DNA of 64,000 bases, from positions 44,460-108,459 of the forward strand of contig JADGFA010000007.1 of NCBI GenBank assembly GCA_016744065.1, in the 5' to 3' direction. A model generated the notes under the pieces. It had not been told where the DNA came from and did not search any database. It worked only from the letters and a program-made list of their open reading frames with translations. The stretch comes from Gammaproteobacteria bacterium. GTDB taxonomy: Bacteria > Pseudomonadota > Gammaproteobacteria > SZUA-229. Positions 8,817-17,758 of the stretch are shown piece after piece (position 1 is the stretch's first letter; the number at the start of each line of letters is the position of its first letter). Made by a program: the position numbers and the translations under genes.

Positions 8817-8952
8817 AAGCCTGTTTGCATAAAAACAGGTTTAGTTACATCACGGCGCGGCGGGCGACCATGACAAATAATCAAATGCATTTCACAATTG
8901 TTTTGTTTGTTCGTTAACCTCCTGACGCCATAGATATTGCTGGACGGCTTGC

Positions 8953-11025
8953 GTGTTTACTGATTTTTATAATAAATTTTATCTTACCCTGCTCACAATC
9001 TGCAGTAGTTTACAGGTGCAGGCTGAAACACGTTTTGAGCTAGATGAAATTATTGTATCGGGCAATTATCAGAACCAGACCGTTGAACAACTACCCAAAA
9101 GTATTGCTGTTATTACGGCCGCAGACATTGAACAGGCTCCTTCAAACAACCTGATAGAATTATTAGCAAGAGAAGCTAATGTTAATTTCAACAGCTTTAC
9201 TGCAACGGATAAATTTGCCGGTATTGATATCAGGGGAATGGGGGAAGTATCCCATAGTAATGTTGTCATTATGCTGGATGGCGTTCGCTTAAATGCGGCA
9301 GATCTCTCAGGAGCCGACCTTTCCAGTATTCCACTTTCCCAAATTAAACGCATAGAAATCATTCGCGGTGCATCTGCCGTTCGCTATGGTGGTGGCGCAG
9401 TAGGTGGTGTAATCAATATTATTACCGACCCACAGTCAGATCAAAATAGAAGCAATATATATATGTCCGGGGGCAGCTTCAACACATTCGATACCCGTGC
9501 ATCCACTGAGCAGGCTTTCGATAATTTTTCACTGAATGCCAATATCGCATACTATGATACAGACGGTTATCGAGACAATGGCCAACTGGAAAAACAGGAT
9601 GCAAAGCTAACAGCACGATTTTATGCCAGTGACCATATTACATTCAAAACATCCATAAAGGCACATTATGATGAATACGGCCTGCCCGGGCCGGTAAACA
9701 AAACACTTTTTGAAGGCTCTAATGAAGATAGAAAATCAACAAACTCAGCCAGTGATGGCGGAACAACAGATGATATTTTTTATAATATTTCAGCAGAAAT
9801 TGATTTAGTTAATGCCGGTTTTTTACAAATTAACTTATCTCACCGACAAAGAGAAAACCCTTTTTTAATTGGTTTAGACCCAGGCCTTACCTATCAGCAG
9901 CAACAGCAGAAACTATGGAAAACCAATGAAGACGCCACAAACATTGATATATTTCATGAATTTAATATGGGTTCAACCAAACTGGCCTATGGGTTAAATC
10001 ATTATAAAGCAGATTTTAATCAACAGAAAAACGGCACGACACTTCTTGACCAGAGCAAAAAACGTAATGGTGATGTAAGTAGCAGCTCATTATTTTTTAC
10101 CACTAATACGCCTCTATCAGAAAAACTGAACATTAGCACTGGATACCGAAAAAACCACTTCAAAACATCCAGTACAGATATGCAATTAGTTGAAACCTGT
10201 GAAACGGTTTTAGTTGATACGCAAATAGAGATTTCTCCCGGGATATTTGTGCCCGCTCAAGTTCCCATACAAACAAATTGCAATGATGCTTTTCAAACAG
10301 AGAGCAGCGAAAACTCAAAATGGACAAATAGCGCCATTGAGTTAGGTGTTTTATTTAAAATAAACTCAAGTCACTCCACCTACTTTAACTTAAGTAAAAG
10401 TTATCGTAACCCCAACACGGATGAGCTTGTTTTATCCGATGACAATTTGAAACCACAAACGGGCCTGCACTTTGACACAGGTTTACGCAGCCAGATTTCT
10501 GACAACATTGAATCTTCAGTTAACCTGTTTATGATGCAAATAAAAGATGAAATACGCTATGGCGTCAATACTGAAACAAGCCTTTCTGAAAACCATAACG
10601 CAACAGAAAAAACCATACGCAAAGGAGTAGAAACCGATTTTAAATATTACCCAGTTAAATCTGTTTACCTATGGACATCCCTTGCCTATACAAAATCTGA
10701 ATTTAAAGAAAGCAAAAACACCATCCCTCTGGTTCCACAAACAACCCTTAGTCTGGGCCTGGAATGGACACCTGTTAGCACATTTACGTTCAGCCTAAGT
10801 GGAAGCTATATTGACGAGCAACTCGATGGCCTTGGTAACCAATACACCCTGTTAAATGCTTACCAGGTTTACAACAGCAAATTTATTTACCGCTTTAAAA
10901 ACATTAATTTATTTGCCGGTATTAATAATATATCAAATGAAGTTTATTCGACTATTGCATTTGCTGAATACTATTACCCTATGCCCGAAAGAAACTATTA
11001 CGCCGGACTCAGCATTTCATTTTAA
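8953..11025 (+). CDS. btuB: TonB-dependent outer-membrane cobalamin receptor (BtuB-like)
   Basis: The 690-residue protein has a signal peptide ending near LQVQA (residue 24), a TonB box DEIIVSG (31-37), a plug domain with VVIMLDGVRLNAADL and IRGASAVRYGGGAVGGVINII, and a 22-strand-type barrel ending in a terminal phenylalanine. The start is GTG 8953; no other start is available after the in-frame stop at 8923, and no clear Shine-Dalgarno is visible. A loop near residues 415-445 carries a cysteine pair. The riboswitch 140 bases upstream identifies the substrate as a cobalamin. Two secreted proteins follow in the same operon. Confidence 0.93.
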   Translation: MFTDFYNKFYLTLLTICSSLQVQAETRFELDEIIVSGNYQNQTVEQLPKSIAVITAADIEQAPSNNLIELLAREANVNFNSFTATDKFAGIDIRGMGEVSHSNVVIMLDGVRLNAADLSGADLSSIPLSQIKRIEIIRGASAVRYGGGAVGGVINIITDPQSDQNRSNIYMSGGSFNTFDTRASTEQAFDNFSLNANIAYYDTDGYRDNGQLEKQDAKLTARFYASDHITFKTSIKAHYDEYGLPGPVNKTLFEGSNEDRKSTNSASDGGTTDDIFYNISAEIDLVNAGFLQINLSHRQRENPFLIGLDPGLTYQQQQQKLWKTNEDATNIDIFHEFNMGSTKLAYGLNHYKADFNQQKNGTTLLDQSKKRNGDVSSSSLFFTTNTPLSEKLNISTGYRKNHFKTSSTDMQLVETCETVLVDTQIEISPGIFVPAQVPIQTNCNDAFQTESSENSKWTNSAIELGVLFKINSSHSTYFNLSKSYRNPNTDELVLSDDNLKPQTGLHFDTGLRSQISDNIESSVNLFMMQIKDEIRYGVNTETSLSENHNATEKTIRKGVETDFKYYPVKSVYLWTSLAYTKSEFKESKNTIPLVPQTTLSLGLEWTPVSTFTFSLSGSYIDEQLDGLGNQYTLLNAYQVYNSKFIYRFKNINLFAGINNISNEVYSTIAFAEYYYPMPERNYYAGLSISF

Positions 11026-11082
11026 TAAACCCTCTTGCTGAGAAAGGTCAACAGATAAAAAATATAATTAAGGATAAAAAAG

Positions 11083-11925
11083 ATGATTAAAAAAATAACC
11101 AGCTGTATTTTTGCAGTCCTGATATTAACCCCCGCCATATCAATAGCCGGGCCTTATGCACCCGCCGCAGGCCAGACGGGTTCAACAGCTATTAATATGA
11201 ATGACAGCCGTATCCAGGCATGGGCAACCGGTGTTGCAGACTACACCCCCGGCACAGAATTAGATGCACAATGGATGGACACATCAAATGCACTGGGACA
11301 GGCAAATGGCACATCCACAGATATTGTTAGCCTGGGTCGAGGAGGCGCAATCACACTTACATTTGATAACCCTGTTTACAATGGCGACGGCTATGATTTC
11401 GCTATTTTTGAAAATGGATTTAGCGATAACTTTCTGGAGCTGGCCTGGGTTGAAGTTTCCAGCGATGGTTTTAACTTTTTCCGCATTCCTGGTTTTTCCC
11501 TGACAGCTGATTCTGTTGGCGCCTTCGGTTCTATTGACCCGACTAATATTGATGGCTTAGCCGGTAAATATCGACAGGGATTTGGAACACCGTTTGATCT
11601 TGGTATTTTTGATAATGTTGCCGGTATCGATACAAATAATATTAACTTCATTCGCATTCTGGATATCATTGGTGATGGCTCTGAAGTCGACTACTTCCCC
11701 TCCACTGTCACAATTGATGGCGTTGTTTATGATACCGGTGGCCCAAACCCCATATACGACCCAATGCCTACATTTGGTAGTGCCGGCTTTGATCTTGATG
11801 CTATCGCTGTGCTGAATATGGCGACAACAGTGGTTCCATTACCAGCCAGTGCCTGGTTATTTATCAGCGGTTTAATCGGTCTTACAGCTATTCGCAGAAA
11901 AAAACTAAGCAACAATATTACATAA
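11083..11925 (+). CDS. Secreted protein with VPLPA/PEP-CTERM-like sorting tail, B12 operon
   Basis: The 280-residue product has a signal peptide ending near AISIAG (residue 23). Its mature part has a beta-rich domain with SLGRGGAITLTFDNPV and YDFAIFENGF. The C-terminus is a tripartite sorting signal: VVPLPASAWLF, a hydrophobic helix, and the basic end RRKK. The order VSLG-x-GG, FDNPV, then an aromatic F-ENGF block resembles 'cell surface proteins' that I remember beside BtuB in Bacteroidetes B12 loci; this is a memory-based match, not a search. It starts 57 bases after btuB. The likely role is capture of cobalamin or a precursor at the surface. Processing needs an exosortase, which is not in the window. 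Confidence 0.75.
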   Translation: MIKKITSCIFAVLILTPAISIAGPYAPAAGQTGSTAINMNDSRIQAWATGVADYTPGTELDAQWMDTSNALGQANGTSTDIVSLGRGGAITLTFDNPVYNGDGYDFAIFENGFSDNFLELAWVEVSSDGFNFFRIPGFSLTADSVGAFGSIDPTNIDGLAGKYRQGFGTPFDLGIFDNVAGIDTNNINFIRILDIIGDGSEVDYFPSTVTIDGVVYDTGGPNPIYDPMPTFGSAGFDLDAIAVLNMATTVVPLPASAWLFISGLIGLTAIRRKKLSNNIT

Positions 11926-11953
11926 AAAATTAATTATTAAAGAGATATAAAAA

Positions 11954-12715
11954 ATGAAAACCAGACTATTATTAACTGCAACATTACTGACACTTGGCAC
12001 TTCTGCAAATGCAGCTATTGCAACATTCGACGATTTAACACTGGCTCCCGAATCAGCATTCTCCCCGGGCATGGACACGACCTTTACAAGTGGTGATGCA
12101 ATATTTGTGACTGAATGGAATGAAACTTACAATTGCTGCCTGACTGGATTTACTTACTCAAACACAACCGATACAACAACGGCTGGTTTTACAAATCAAT
12201 ATAGTGCAATAACAGGCAGCGGTGTAAATGGCTCTACTAACTATGGTTTATCAAACCCTAATGCTGCTTCACATATAAACTTTAATTCGGCAACATCGGT
12301 TAGCGGCGCTTATTTCACAAACACAACCTATGCCTTCCTGGCTATGCGTGACGGTGATGATGGTAATGCAACACCCTTTGTTAAGGGCCCATTTACAGAC
12401 GACGATTTTTTCACATTAACCGTAAATGGTCTTGATGCTTCCGGCTCTACTGTTAGCACCATGGATATTAGTCTTGCGACAGGCACTGACATTGTAGATA
12501 GCTGGGTGTGGTCTGATATGTCATCACTGGGTGATGTATATGGTCTGGAGTTTTCCTTATGGTCATCTGATAACGCCTTTGGTTTCATCAACACACCTGC
12601 TTATTTCGCAATTGATGATTTAACAACTGTCTCGGCTGTTCCTGTACCGGCTGCTGTATGGTTATTCCTGTCGGGTATTGTTGGCTTAGTGGGCGTAGCA
12701 CGTACACATAAATAA
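11954..12715 (+). CDS. DUF4465-like secreted protein with PEP-CTERM-like tail, B12 operon
   Basis: The 253-residue product has a signal peptide ending at ANA (residue 20). Its body contains FTYSNTTDTTTAGFTNQYSA, AYFTNTTYAFLAMRDGDD and DLSSLGDVYGLEF-like segments, ending with an IDDL strand. This pattern matches my memory of DUF4465 proteins, which occur beside cobalamin receptors in Bacteroidetes. A sorting tail follows: VPVPAAVWLFLSG, a hydrophobic helix and a short basic end. It starts 28 bases after the preceding gene. A surface cobalamin-binding role is inferred from family and operon position only. Confidence 0.75.
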   Translation: MKTRLLLTATLLTLGTSANAAIATFDDLTLAPESAFSPGMDTTFTSGDAIFVTEWNETYNCCLTGFTYSNTTDTTTAGFTNQYSAITGSGVNGSTNYGLSNPNAASHINFNSATSVSGAYFTNTTYAFLAMRDGDDGNATPFVKGPFTDDDFFTLTVNGLDASGSTVSTMDISLATGTDIVDSWVWSDMSSLGDVYGLEFSLWSSDNAFGFINTPAYFAIDDLTTVSAVPVPAAVWLFLSGIVGLVGVARTHK

Positions 12716-12735
12716 TATAAAGCATTTTTTATGAC

Positions 12736-12770
12736 ATCAGTTCCTTTGGCTATTAGCCAAAAGAGCTGAT
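12736..12770. terminator. Strong hairpin between the B12 operon and tonB
   Basis: ATCAGTTC and TTTGGCT on the left pair with AGCCAAA and GAGCTGAT on the right around an ATT loop, giving 15 pairs with one mismatch and one G-U. No T-run follows on the plus strand. It could stop or protect the btuB operon transcript, or act as an attenuator before tonB. Confidence 0.5.
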
Positions 12771-12841
12771 AGCCAACTCTATACTATTTACTAATAACAT
12801 CAGGGTTTTATTGAAATATTATGAAACAACTCTAAAAAATA

Positions 12842-13522
12842 ATGAAACAGAATATTTTTATATTCATAGGCTTGTCTGCTCTAATTCATATTATTTTTAT
12901 TGGTATATATCATAAATGGGAAACTGAAAATAGTGGCATTCAGGAGCCGAGTAGCTCATTTACTTATATTGAATTAACATCACAGATTACAAACAACTCA
13001 AAACAACAAAACACGCCTCAAAGCACGTTAAATAAAAAAAACTTAACCTCCATAGAATCACCTAAAAATAGACCCTTAACTAAACCATCTAAAAAAATCA
13101 TTTTTTCTGAACAGAAAACGAAAACACCACCCAAAAATAAAAAAACCAGCAGCATAAAGACGAAGAGCTATACCGCCTTAATTAAAGAACCGTCAACAAT
13201 GAACCGACTGACATCCATAGAAGATAATAAAATAAAAATATATACTTTGCTCAATTCTGAATTAGCTAAATACTTTCATTACCCTCGACTCGCCATTCGA
13301 AAACACTATCAGGGGAAAGTAACACTGTCATTCAAGGTTAATTCACAGGGAAAAATTATTAATATTCTAATTCAGGAAAGTTCTGGTTATAACATTCTGG
13401 ATACCGCAGCTATAAATTCAGTAAAAAAAATAGACCTTTATACCGAATTAAAAACCCTTAACGACAACAATACATCCACTATTACATTACCTGTCACATA
13501 TAATCTTGACCAATTACCTTAA
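12842..13522 (+). CDS. tonB: TonB family energy-transducing protein
   Basis: The 226-residue protein has one N-terminal membrane anchor (residues 4-22), a long lysine, serine and threonine-rich periplasmic linker, and a C-terminal TonB domain (about 130-226) with YPRLAIRKHYQGKVTLSFKV, GKIINILIQESSGY and ILDTAAINSVKK. It links the proton-driven ExbBD motor to outer-membrane receptors. No exbB or exbD is present nearby. Its position between btuB and btuF suggests a TonB dedicated to the B12 receptor. The linker has few prolines compared with E. coli TonB. Confidence 0.88.
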   Translation: MKQNIFIFIGLSALIHIIFIGIYHKWETENSGIQEPSSSFTYIELTSQITNNSKQQNTPQSTLNKKNLTSIESPKNRPLTKPSKKIIFSEQKTKTPPKNKKTSSIKTKSYTALIKEPSTMNRLTSIEDNKIKIYTLLNSELAKYFHYPRLAIRKHYQGKVTLSFKVNSQGKIINILIQESSGYNILDTAAINSVKKIDLYTELKTLNDNNTSTITLPVTYNLDQLP

Positions 13523-13554
13523 TATAATTAAATTTCAACTATTTTTCTACTATA

Positions 13555-14436
13555 TTATTTTTTTCTTGCCTTATCTATACTTTCACACATCGTACGTGCA
13601 CCCTGTAAAATTCGAGGTGTGTGCCTGACAATTAAATCCGCATCAATACCATATAACTGATTATTTTTAACCGCATCAATTGATGTCCATTTCTTCCAGT
13701 TATTTAACCAGTTTTCCCGAATTTTATCCGCACCCGCCACAATAATCTGAGGATTTCGGGCAATCACCGCCTCTATATCTATCTGGGGTGACAGCGCACT
13801 TAAACCATTAAAAATATTTTCACCACCGCATAAACTTATAATTTGGGAGATCAGGTGTTTGTCATTCACAGTAAACAAGGGCTTTTCCCATACCTGATAA
13901 AACACCCTTATTTTTTTATTTTTCTTATTTAACTGCTTTAATTCTAACAAGCCATTTAAAAAAATATCCGCCTGCTGACGCGCTTCTTTTTTATTACCCG
14001 ACAGTTCACCTAAATCCTGTAGGTTTTTTGCAATTCCCTGTAATGTTTTTGGCTCACTCAAATAAACCGTCAATCCAAGTTTTTTTAACTTATCTAATTG
14101 GGCCGGGCTATTACCACTTTGCCAACCCACAACCAGATCGGGTTTCAGCCCTAAAATAGCCTCGAGATCCAGCTGATAACCTGAACCCACTCTAGGCAGT
14201 TTTTTAGCAGCTAATGGATAATTACTATAATCCACCGCAGCAATTATTGTTTTCCCTGCACCCACTGCATACAATAACTCTGTAATATGTGGTGAAAGAC
14301 TAACAATTCGCTGAGCAGGTTTATATAACTGAATCTGAATACCCGCATCATCTATAACAGTTACGGGTTGTGTATGGGCCGAAAAAGATAAAAAAATCAA
14401 CTCTAAAAAAACAAATAATTTAATACGCCTGAACAT
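13555..14436 (-). CDS. btuF: Periplasmic cobalamin-binding protein
   Basis: This is a class III periplasmic binding protein with RIVSLSPHITELLYAVGAG, VDYSNYPLAAKKLPRVG and LEAILGLKPDLVVGW, all typical of BtuF. The chosen start at ATG 14436 gives MFRRIKLFVFLELIFLSFSA, a signal peptide; the frame is open to ATG 14481 but the extra residues would lie before the signal. Mature length is about 270. It passes cobalamin to BtuCD. It is convergent with tonB and separate from btuCD, so its regulation is probably independent; no riboswitch was seen upstream. Confidence 0.9.
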   Translation of the reverse strand: MFRRIKLFVFLELIFLSFSAHTQPVTVIDDAGIQIQLYKPAQRIVSLSPHITELLYAVGAGKTIIAAVDYSNYPLAAKKLPRVGSGYQLDLEAILGLKPDLVVGWQSGNSPAQLDKLKKLGLTVYLSEPKTLQGIAKNLQDLGELSGNKKEARQQADIFLNGLLELKQLNKKNKKIRVFYQVWEKPLFTVNDKHLISQIISLCGGENIFNGLSALSPQIDIEAVIARNPQIIVAGADKIRENWLNNWKKWTSIDAVKNNQLYGIDADLIVRHTPRILQGARTMCESIDKARKK

Positions 14437-14586
14437 TAGTAAACAACCATTCGGAGTACAACAGAAAAACCCATATAACAACCTGTCAAAAAAGTCATCA
14501 TATCGGTTGCTTCACTACATCTGGATAAACCATGAAATACATCCTCGTAATTATATAAAGCTAAAATATACTGCTGTTCATTACAC

Positions 14587-15138
14587 TTATTTTATAACAA
14601 GATCACTTTGATTTTCAGGGTTACAGCCGATTTTATCCTGATAAAACATTTTAATAACTTCAAAGTCTGAATCAATATCCCCAGTCGTTTCAATCACTTT
14701 ACCCACACCCAGTTTTTTATTTTTATAATCCAGATATGCCAGTACAAGCGGCACATTCGCCCCATCGGCAATATGATAAAATCCAGTTTTCAGGCGATCC
14801 GTCTTTGAACGCGTACCTTCTGGCATCATCCCCAGCACAAAACCTTTCCTTAATTGAAACAATTCAATATTCTTCTGAATAAAACCGGATGTTTTATCAC
14901 GATTAACAGGCACACCCCCCATAGCAACAAACAATGGCCCAAATGGCCCCCAGAACATACTGTGCTTGGCAACCCAGTTAAGGGGTATATTCATTGCTGA
15001 TTTCGCCAGCATACCCAGAATAAAATCCCAGTTACTGGTATGGGGGTAAGCAATTAGCACATATCGGTTAATTGATGGCTGTTCCTCTTCTAACTGCCAG
15101 CCAAACAGCTTTAATATTACGCGGCTTATCACTCTCAT
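14587..15138 (-). CDS. PlsC-like 1-acylglycerol-3-phosphate acyltransferase family protein
   Basis: The 183-residue protein carries the acyltransferase block I in modified form, PHTSNWD (His and Asp four residues apart, HxxxxD), and block III PEGTRSK, with GGVPVNRDK between them. It lacks the long N-terminal membrane part of PlsC, so it belongs to the short acyltransferase group. It probably acylates a lysophospholipid or similar acceptor at the membrane. The exact substrate is not known. It is a single gene between btuF and the MoxR operon. Confidence 0.85.
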   Translation of the reverse strand: MRVISRVILKLFGWQLEEEQPSINRYVLIAYPHTSNWDFILGMLAKSAMNIPLNWVAKHSMFWGPFGPLFVAMGGVPVNRDKTSGFIQKNIELFQLRKGFVLGMMPEGTRSKTDRLKTGFYHIADGANVPLVLAYLDYKNKKLGVGKVIETTGDIDSDFEVIKMFYQDKIGCNPENQSDLVIK

Positions 15139-15309
15139 AATTTGTTATCTACTTTAAACTTTTGTTTCTAATAACGGTCTCTAATGCCTTAATAGTAATA
15201 AACGATAATCACTACACAGCCTATTTTTATAAAGTACCCTTTATTTTCAGCCTGTAGATGATAAAATTTACCGCAAAATAAAACGATACCCAGTTAACGG
15301 AGAACACTT

Positions 15310-16278
15310 TTGTCGCAGCATACGGCTATTTCACAACTCAGAGACTATGTTGGCCAACAGATACTTGGCCAGTCAGTACTTGTCGACAGACTCATTATAG
15401 CGCTTTTAGCAAATGGCCACCTTTTAGTTGAGGGCGCTCCCGGTCTGGCAAAAACACGTGCTATTAAAGTATTAAGCGAAGGCGTGGAAGGCGAGTTTCA
15501 TCGGGTTCAATTTACCCCCGACCTGTTGCCCGCTGATTTAACGGGCACAGAAATTTACCGCCCACAGGATGGCTCTTTTCAGTTCCAGAAAGGCCCGCTT
15601 TTTCACAACCTGATTCTTGCCGATGAAATAAACCGTGCCCCAGCCAAAGTCCAGTCGGCATTACTTGAAGCAATGGGGGAGCGCCAAATTACCGTAGGTT
15701 CTGTAACCTACCCTTTGCCTGAGCTATTTCTAGTCATGGCTACACAGAATCCCCTGGAACAGGAAGGTACCTACCCCCTGCCTGAAGCCCAGTTAGATCG
15801 TTTTCTAATGCATGTTTTTATAGACTACCCAGATGCAGAAACCGAGCGTGACATTTTACACCTGACACGTTCTGAAGCTCGGCAAAGACTCAGTGAGCCT
15901 GCTAAGCCTGAAACCATTATGTCCCAGGAAACATTGTTTGATGCACGCAATGAAATACTTGATATTTACATGTCAGATGAACTGGAAAACTATTTATTGC
16001 AACTGGTACTGGCTACACGCGACCCGGGAAAATACGATGGAAAATTAGCCGAATGGCTCGAATATGGCGCATCTCCCCGAGCCTCAATGGCACTAGATCG
16101 TTGTGCTCGTGCCCACGCCTGGCTTCAGGGTCGCGACTTTGTTGGCCCTGAAGACATACAGGCCATTGCACATGATGTTTTACGTCATCGTATTATTTTA
16201 AGCTTTGAAGCAGAGGCAGAAGGCATCACTAAAAATCAGTTTATTGATGGGTTAATATCACATATTGCTGTTCCATAA
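15310..16278 (+). CDS. MoxR family AAA+ ATPase
   Basis: The 322-residue protein has Walker A GAPGLAKT (42-49), Walker B LILADEINR, and the sensor region MATQNPLEQEGTYPLPEAQLDRF. MoxR ATPases act as chaperones that help assemble or activate VWA-domain partners, which follow in this operon. The start is TTG 15310, seven bases after GGAG; it is the only start with a good ribosome binding site. The stop overlaps the next ATG by one base. Confidence 0.95.
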   Translation: MSQHTAISQLRDYVGQQILGQSVLVDRLIIALLANGHLLVEGAPGLAKTRAIKVLSEGVEGEFHRVQFTPDLLPADLTGTEIYRPQDGSFQFQKGPLFHNLILADEINRAPAKVQSALLEAMGERQITVGSVTYPLPELFLVMATQNPLEQEGTYPLPEAQLDRFLMHVFIDYPDAETERDILHLTRSEARQRLSEPAKPETIMSQETLFDARNEILDIYMSDELENYLLQLVLATRDPGKYDGKLAEWLEYGASPRASMALDRCARAHAWLQGRDFVGPEDIQAIAHDVLRHRIILSFEAEAEGITKNQFIDGLISHIAVP

Positions 16279-17255
16279 TGCCAGTAGAAGCACCCGATAC
16301 TAAAGAAAACCAGGCTGATGATATTGTACGCATTAGCCAGTCGACCCTGATTGGATTAAACCGTGATGCCCGGCAGTTACCCTTAAACTCTGCAAGCATT
16401 CGTGCCCAGTTCAATGGCCAGTATTTATCCACCTTTAAGGGTCGGGGCATGGAATTTGATGAATCACGCCCCTACCAGCCCGGTGATGATATTCGCTCAA
16501 TGGACTGGAAAGTAACCGCACGAACAGGCAAGGCTTACTCAAAAGTATTTCGCGAAGAACGGGAACGCCCTGTCTTATTGTGGGTAGACTACCGTCAGCC
16601 TATGTTTTTTGGCACTCAACAGCATTTTAAATCCGTGCTTGCTGCGAAAATTGCAGCACTACTTGCCTGGAGCACGGCCCACCATGGTGACCGCCTGGGC
16701 GGACTTATTTTTTCTGAAACATCGCATATTGAGCTACGCCCCAGCAGAGGAAAATCAGCAAGCCTGCACTTTATTAAGCAACTTGCCCAACATTCAGCAT
16801 GGGAATCATCAATAGATACGGCTGAACATAAAAAAAGTGCAGCCGATGCACTGAACCGATTACAACGGGTTAATAAACCAGGGTCACTCATTTTTCTAAT
16901 AAGTGACTTTCGTAATATGGATGAAAAAAGCTGGTCGCAAATATCACAGTTAAATCGTCATTCAGATATCATACTCATATCAATAAATGATCCGCTGGAA
17001 CAACAGTTACCGCCTGCTGGTAATTACAGAATAAGCAATGGAAAAGAAGAGCTTAACTTAAACACCTACAGTAAAAAGCAGAGACAGGCCTATCAGTCGC
17101 GTTTTTTAAACCAGCAATTGCAACTACAGAACACCTGCAGAAAACAGGGTATGCACTACCTAAATATATCCACCATTGATGACATCTTACCTACACTACA
17201 ACAGAAACTGGGAGTTAGCCCCGTTTCTGGAAAAAACAGGATTAAACAAAAATGA
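16278..17255 (+). CDS. DUF58 domain protein
   Basis: The 325-residue protein has the DUF58 signature DESRPYQPGDDIRSMDWKVT and ARTGKAYSKVFREE, followed by a VWA-like region with LLWVDYR. DUF58 proteins always accompany MoxR and Bat proteins; they are thought to be soluble partners of MoxR. It overlaps the MoxR gene by one base and the next gene by four bases (ATGA), so the operon is translationally coupled. Confidence 0.93.
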   Translation: MPVEAPDTKENQADDIVRISQSTLIGLNRDARQLPLNSASIRAQFNGQYLSTFKGRGMEFDESRPYQPGDDIRSMDWKVTARTGKAYSKVFREERERPVLLWVDYRQPMFFGTQQHFKSVLAAKIAALLAWSTAHHGDRLGGLIFSETSHIELRPSRGKSASLHFIKQLAQHSAWESSIDTAEHKKSAADALNRLQRVNKPGSLIFLISDFRNMDEKSWSQISQLNRHSDIILISINDPLEQQLPPAGNYRISNGKEELNLNTYSKKQRQAYQSRFLNQQLQLQNTCRKQGMHYLNISTIDDILPTLQQKLGVSPVSGKNRIKQK

Positions 17256-17758
17256 ATGAACTGCCATTACGCGACATTCATCTACCTGGAGATGTAAGCT
17301 GGTGGCCACTGGCCATTGGCTGGTGGCTTTTACCTGTATTAGTTGTTTTAACGCTGTTCATTATTTATAATTTTTTAAAATATAAACAGAACAATAAAAA
17401 GTTAGCCTATAGAAAAATGGCACTTAACGAACTCAGCAATTTACGCATTGAATTTAAAGATGAAAATAACTCTATCGAACTGATACGCTCCATTTCAACC
17501 TTATTAAGACGTATTGCTCTCAGTTATTTACCCAGGAACAATATTGCCAGTTTAACGGGAGAGGACTGGCTTCATCAGTTGAACAACCTGGGCTCAGAAA
17601 CACTCTTTACAGATAAGACACGCTTCCTGCTTGAGCAGGCTCCATACATGAAACAGTGTGAGTTTAACCATAACGAATTAATTACAACTTGTGAATTATG
17701 GATAAAAAGCCTGCCAAAAACGAGTAACCTGAAAACAGGCACGAGTATGCCGCTGTGA
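17252..17758 (+). CDS. DUF4381 domain membrane protein
   Basis: The 168-residue product begins MNELPLRDIHLPGDVSWWP, a typical DUF4381 start, and has one membrane segment at about residues 24-44. The rest is a cytoplasmic helical domain. It is a constant member of MoxR/Bat operons between DUF58 and BatA genes. Molecular function is unknown. It overlaps both neighbours by four bases. Confidence 0.9.
   Translation: MNELPLRDIHLPGDVSWWPLAIGWWLLPVLVVLTLFIIYNFLKYKQNNKKLAYRKMALNELSNLRIEFKDENNSIELIRSISTLLRRIALSYLPRNNIASLTGEDWLHQLNNLGSETLFTDKTRFLLEQAPYMKQCEFNHNELITTCELWIKSLPKTSNLKTGTSMPL

Noticed and set aside
8870..8952. Frameshifted true start of btuB in the short frame at 8870
   Set aside because: The short frame ends at 8917 in a different frame from btuB, and the GTG-started product already has a proper signal peptide.
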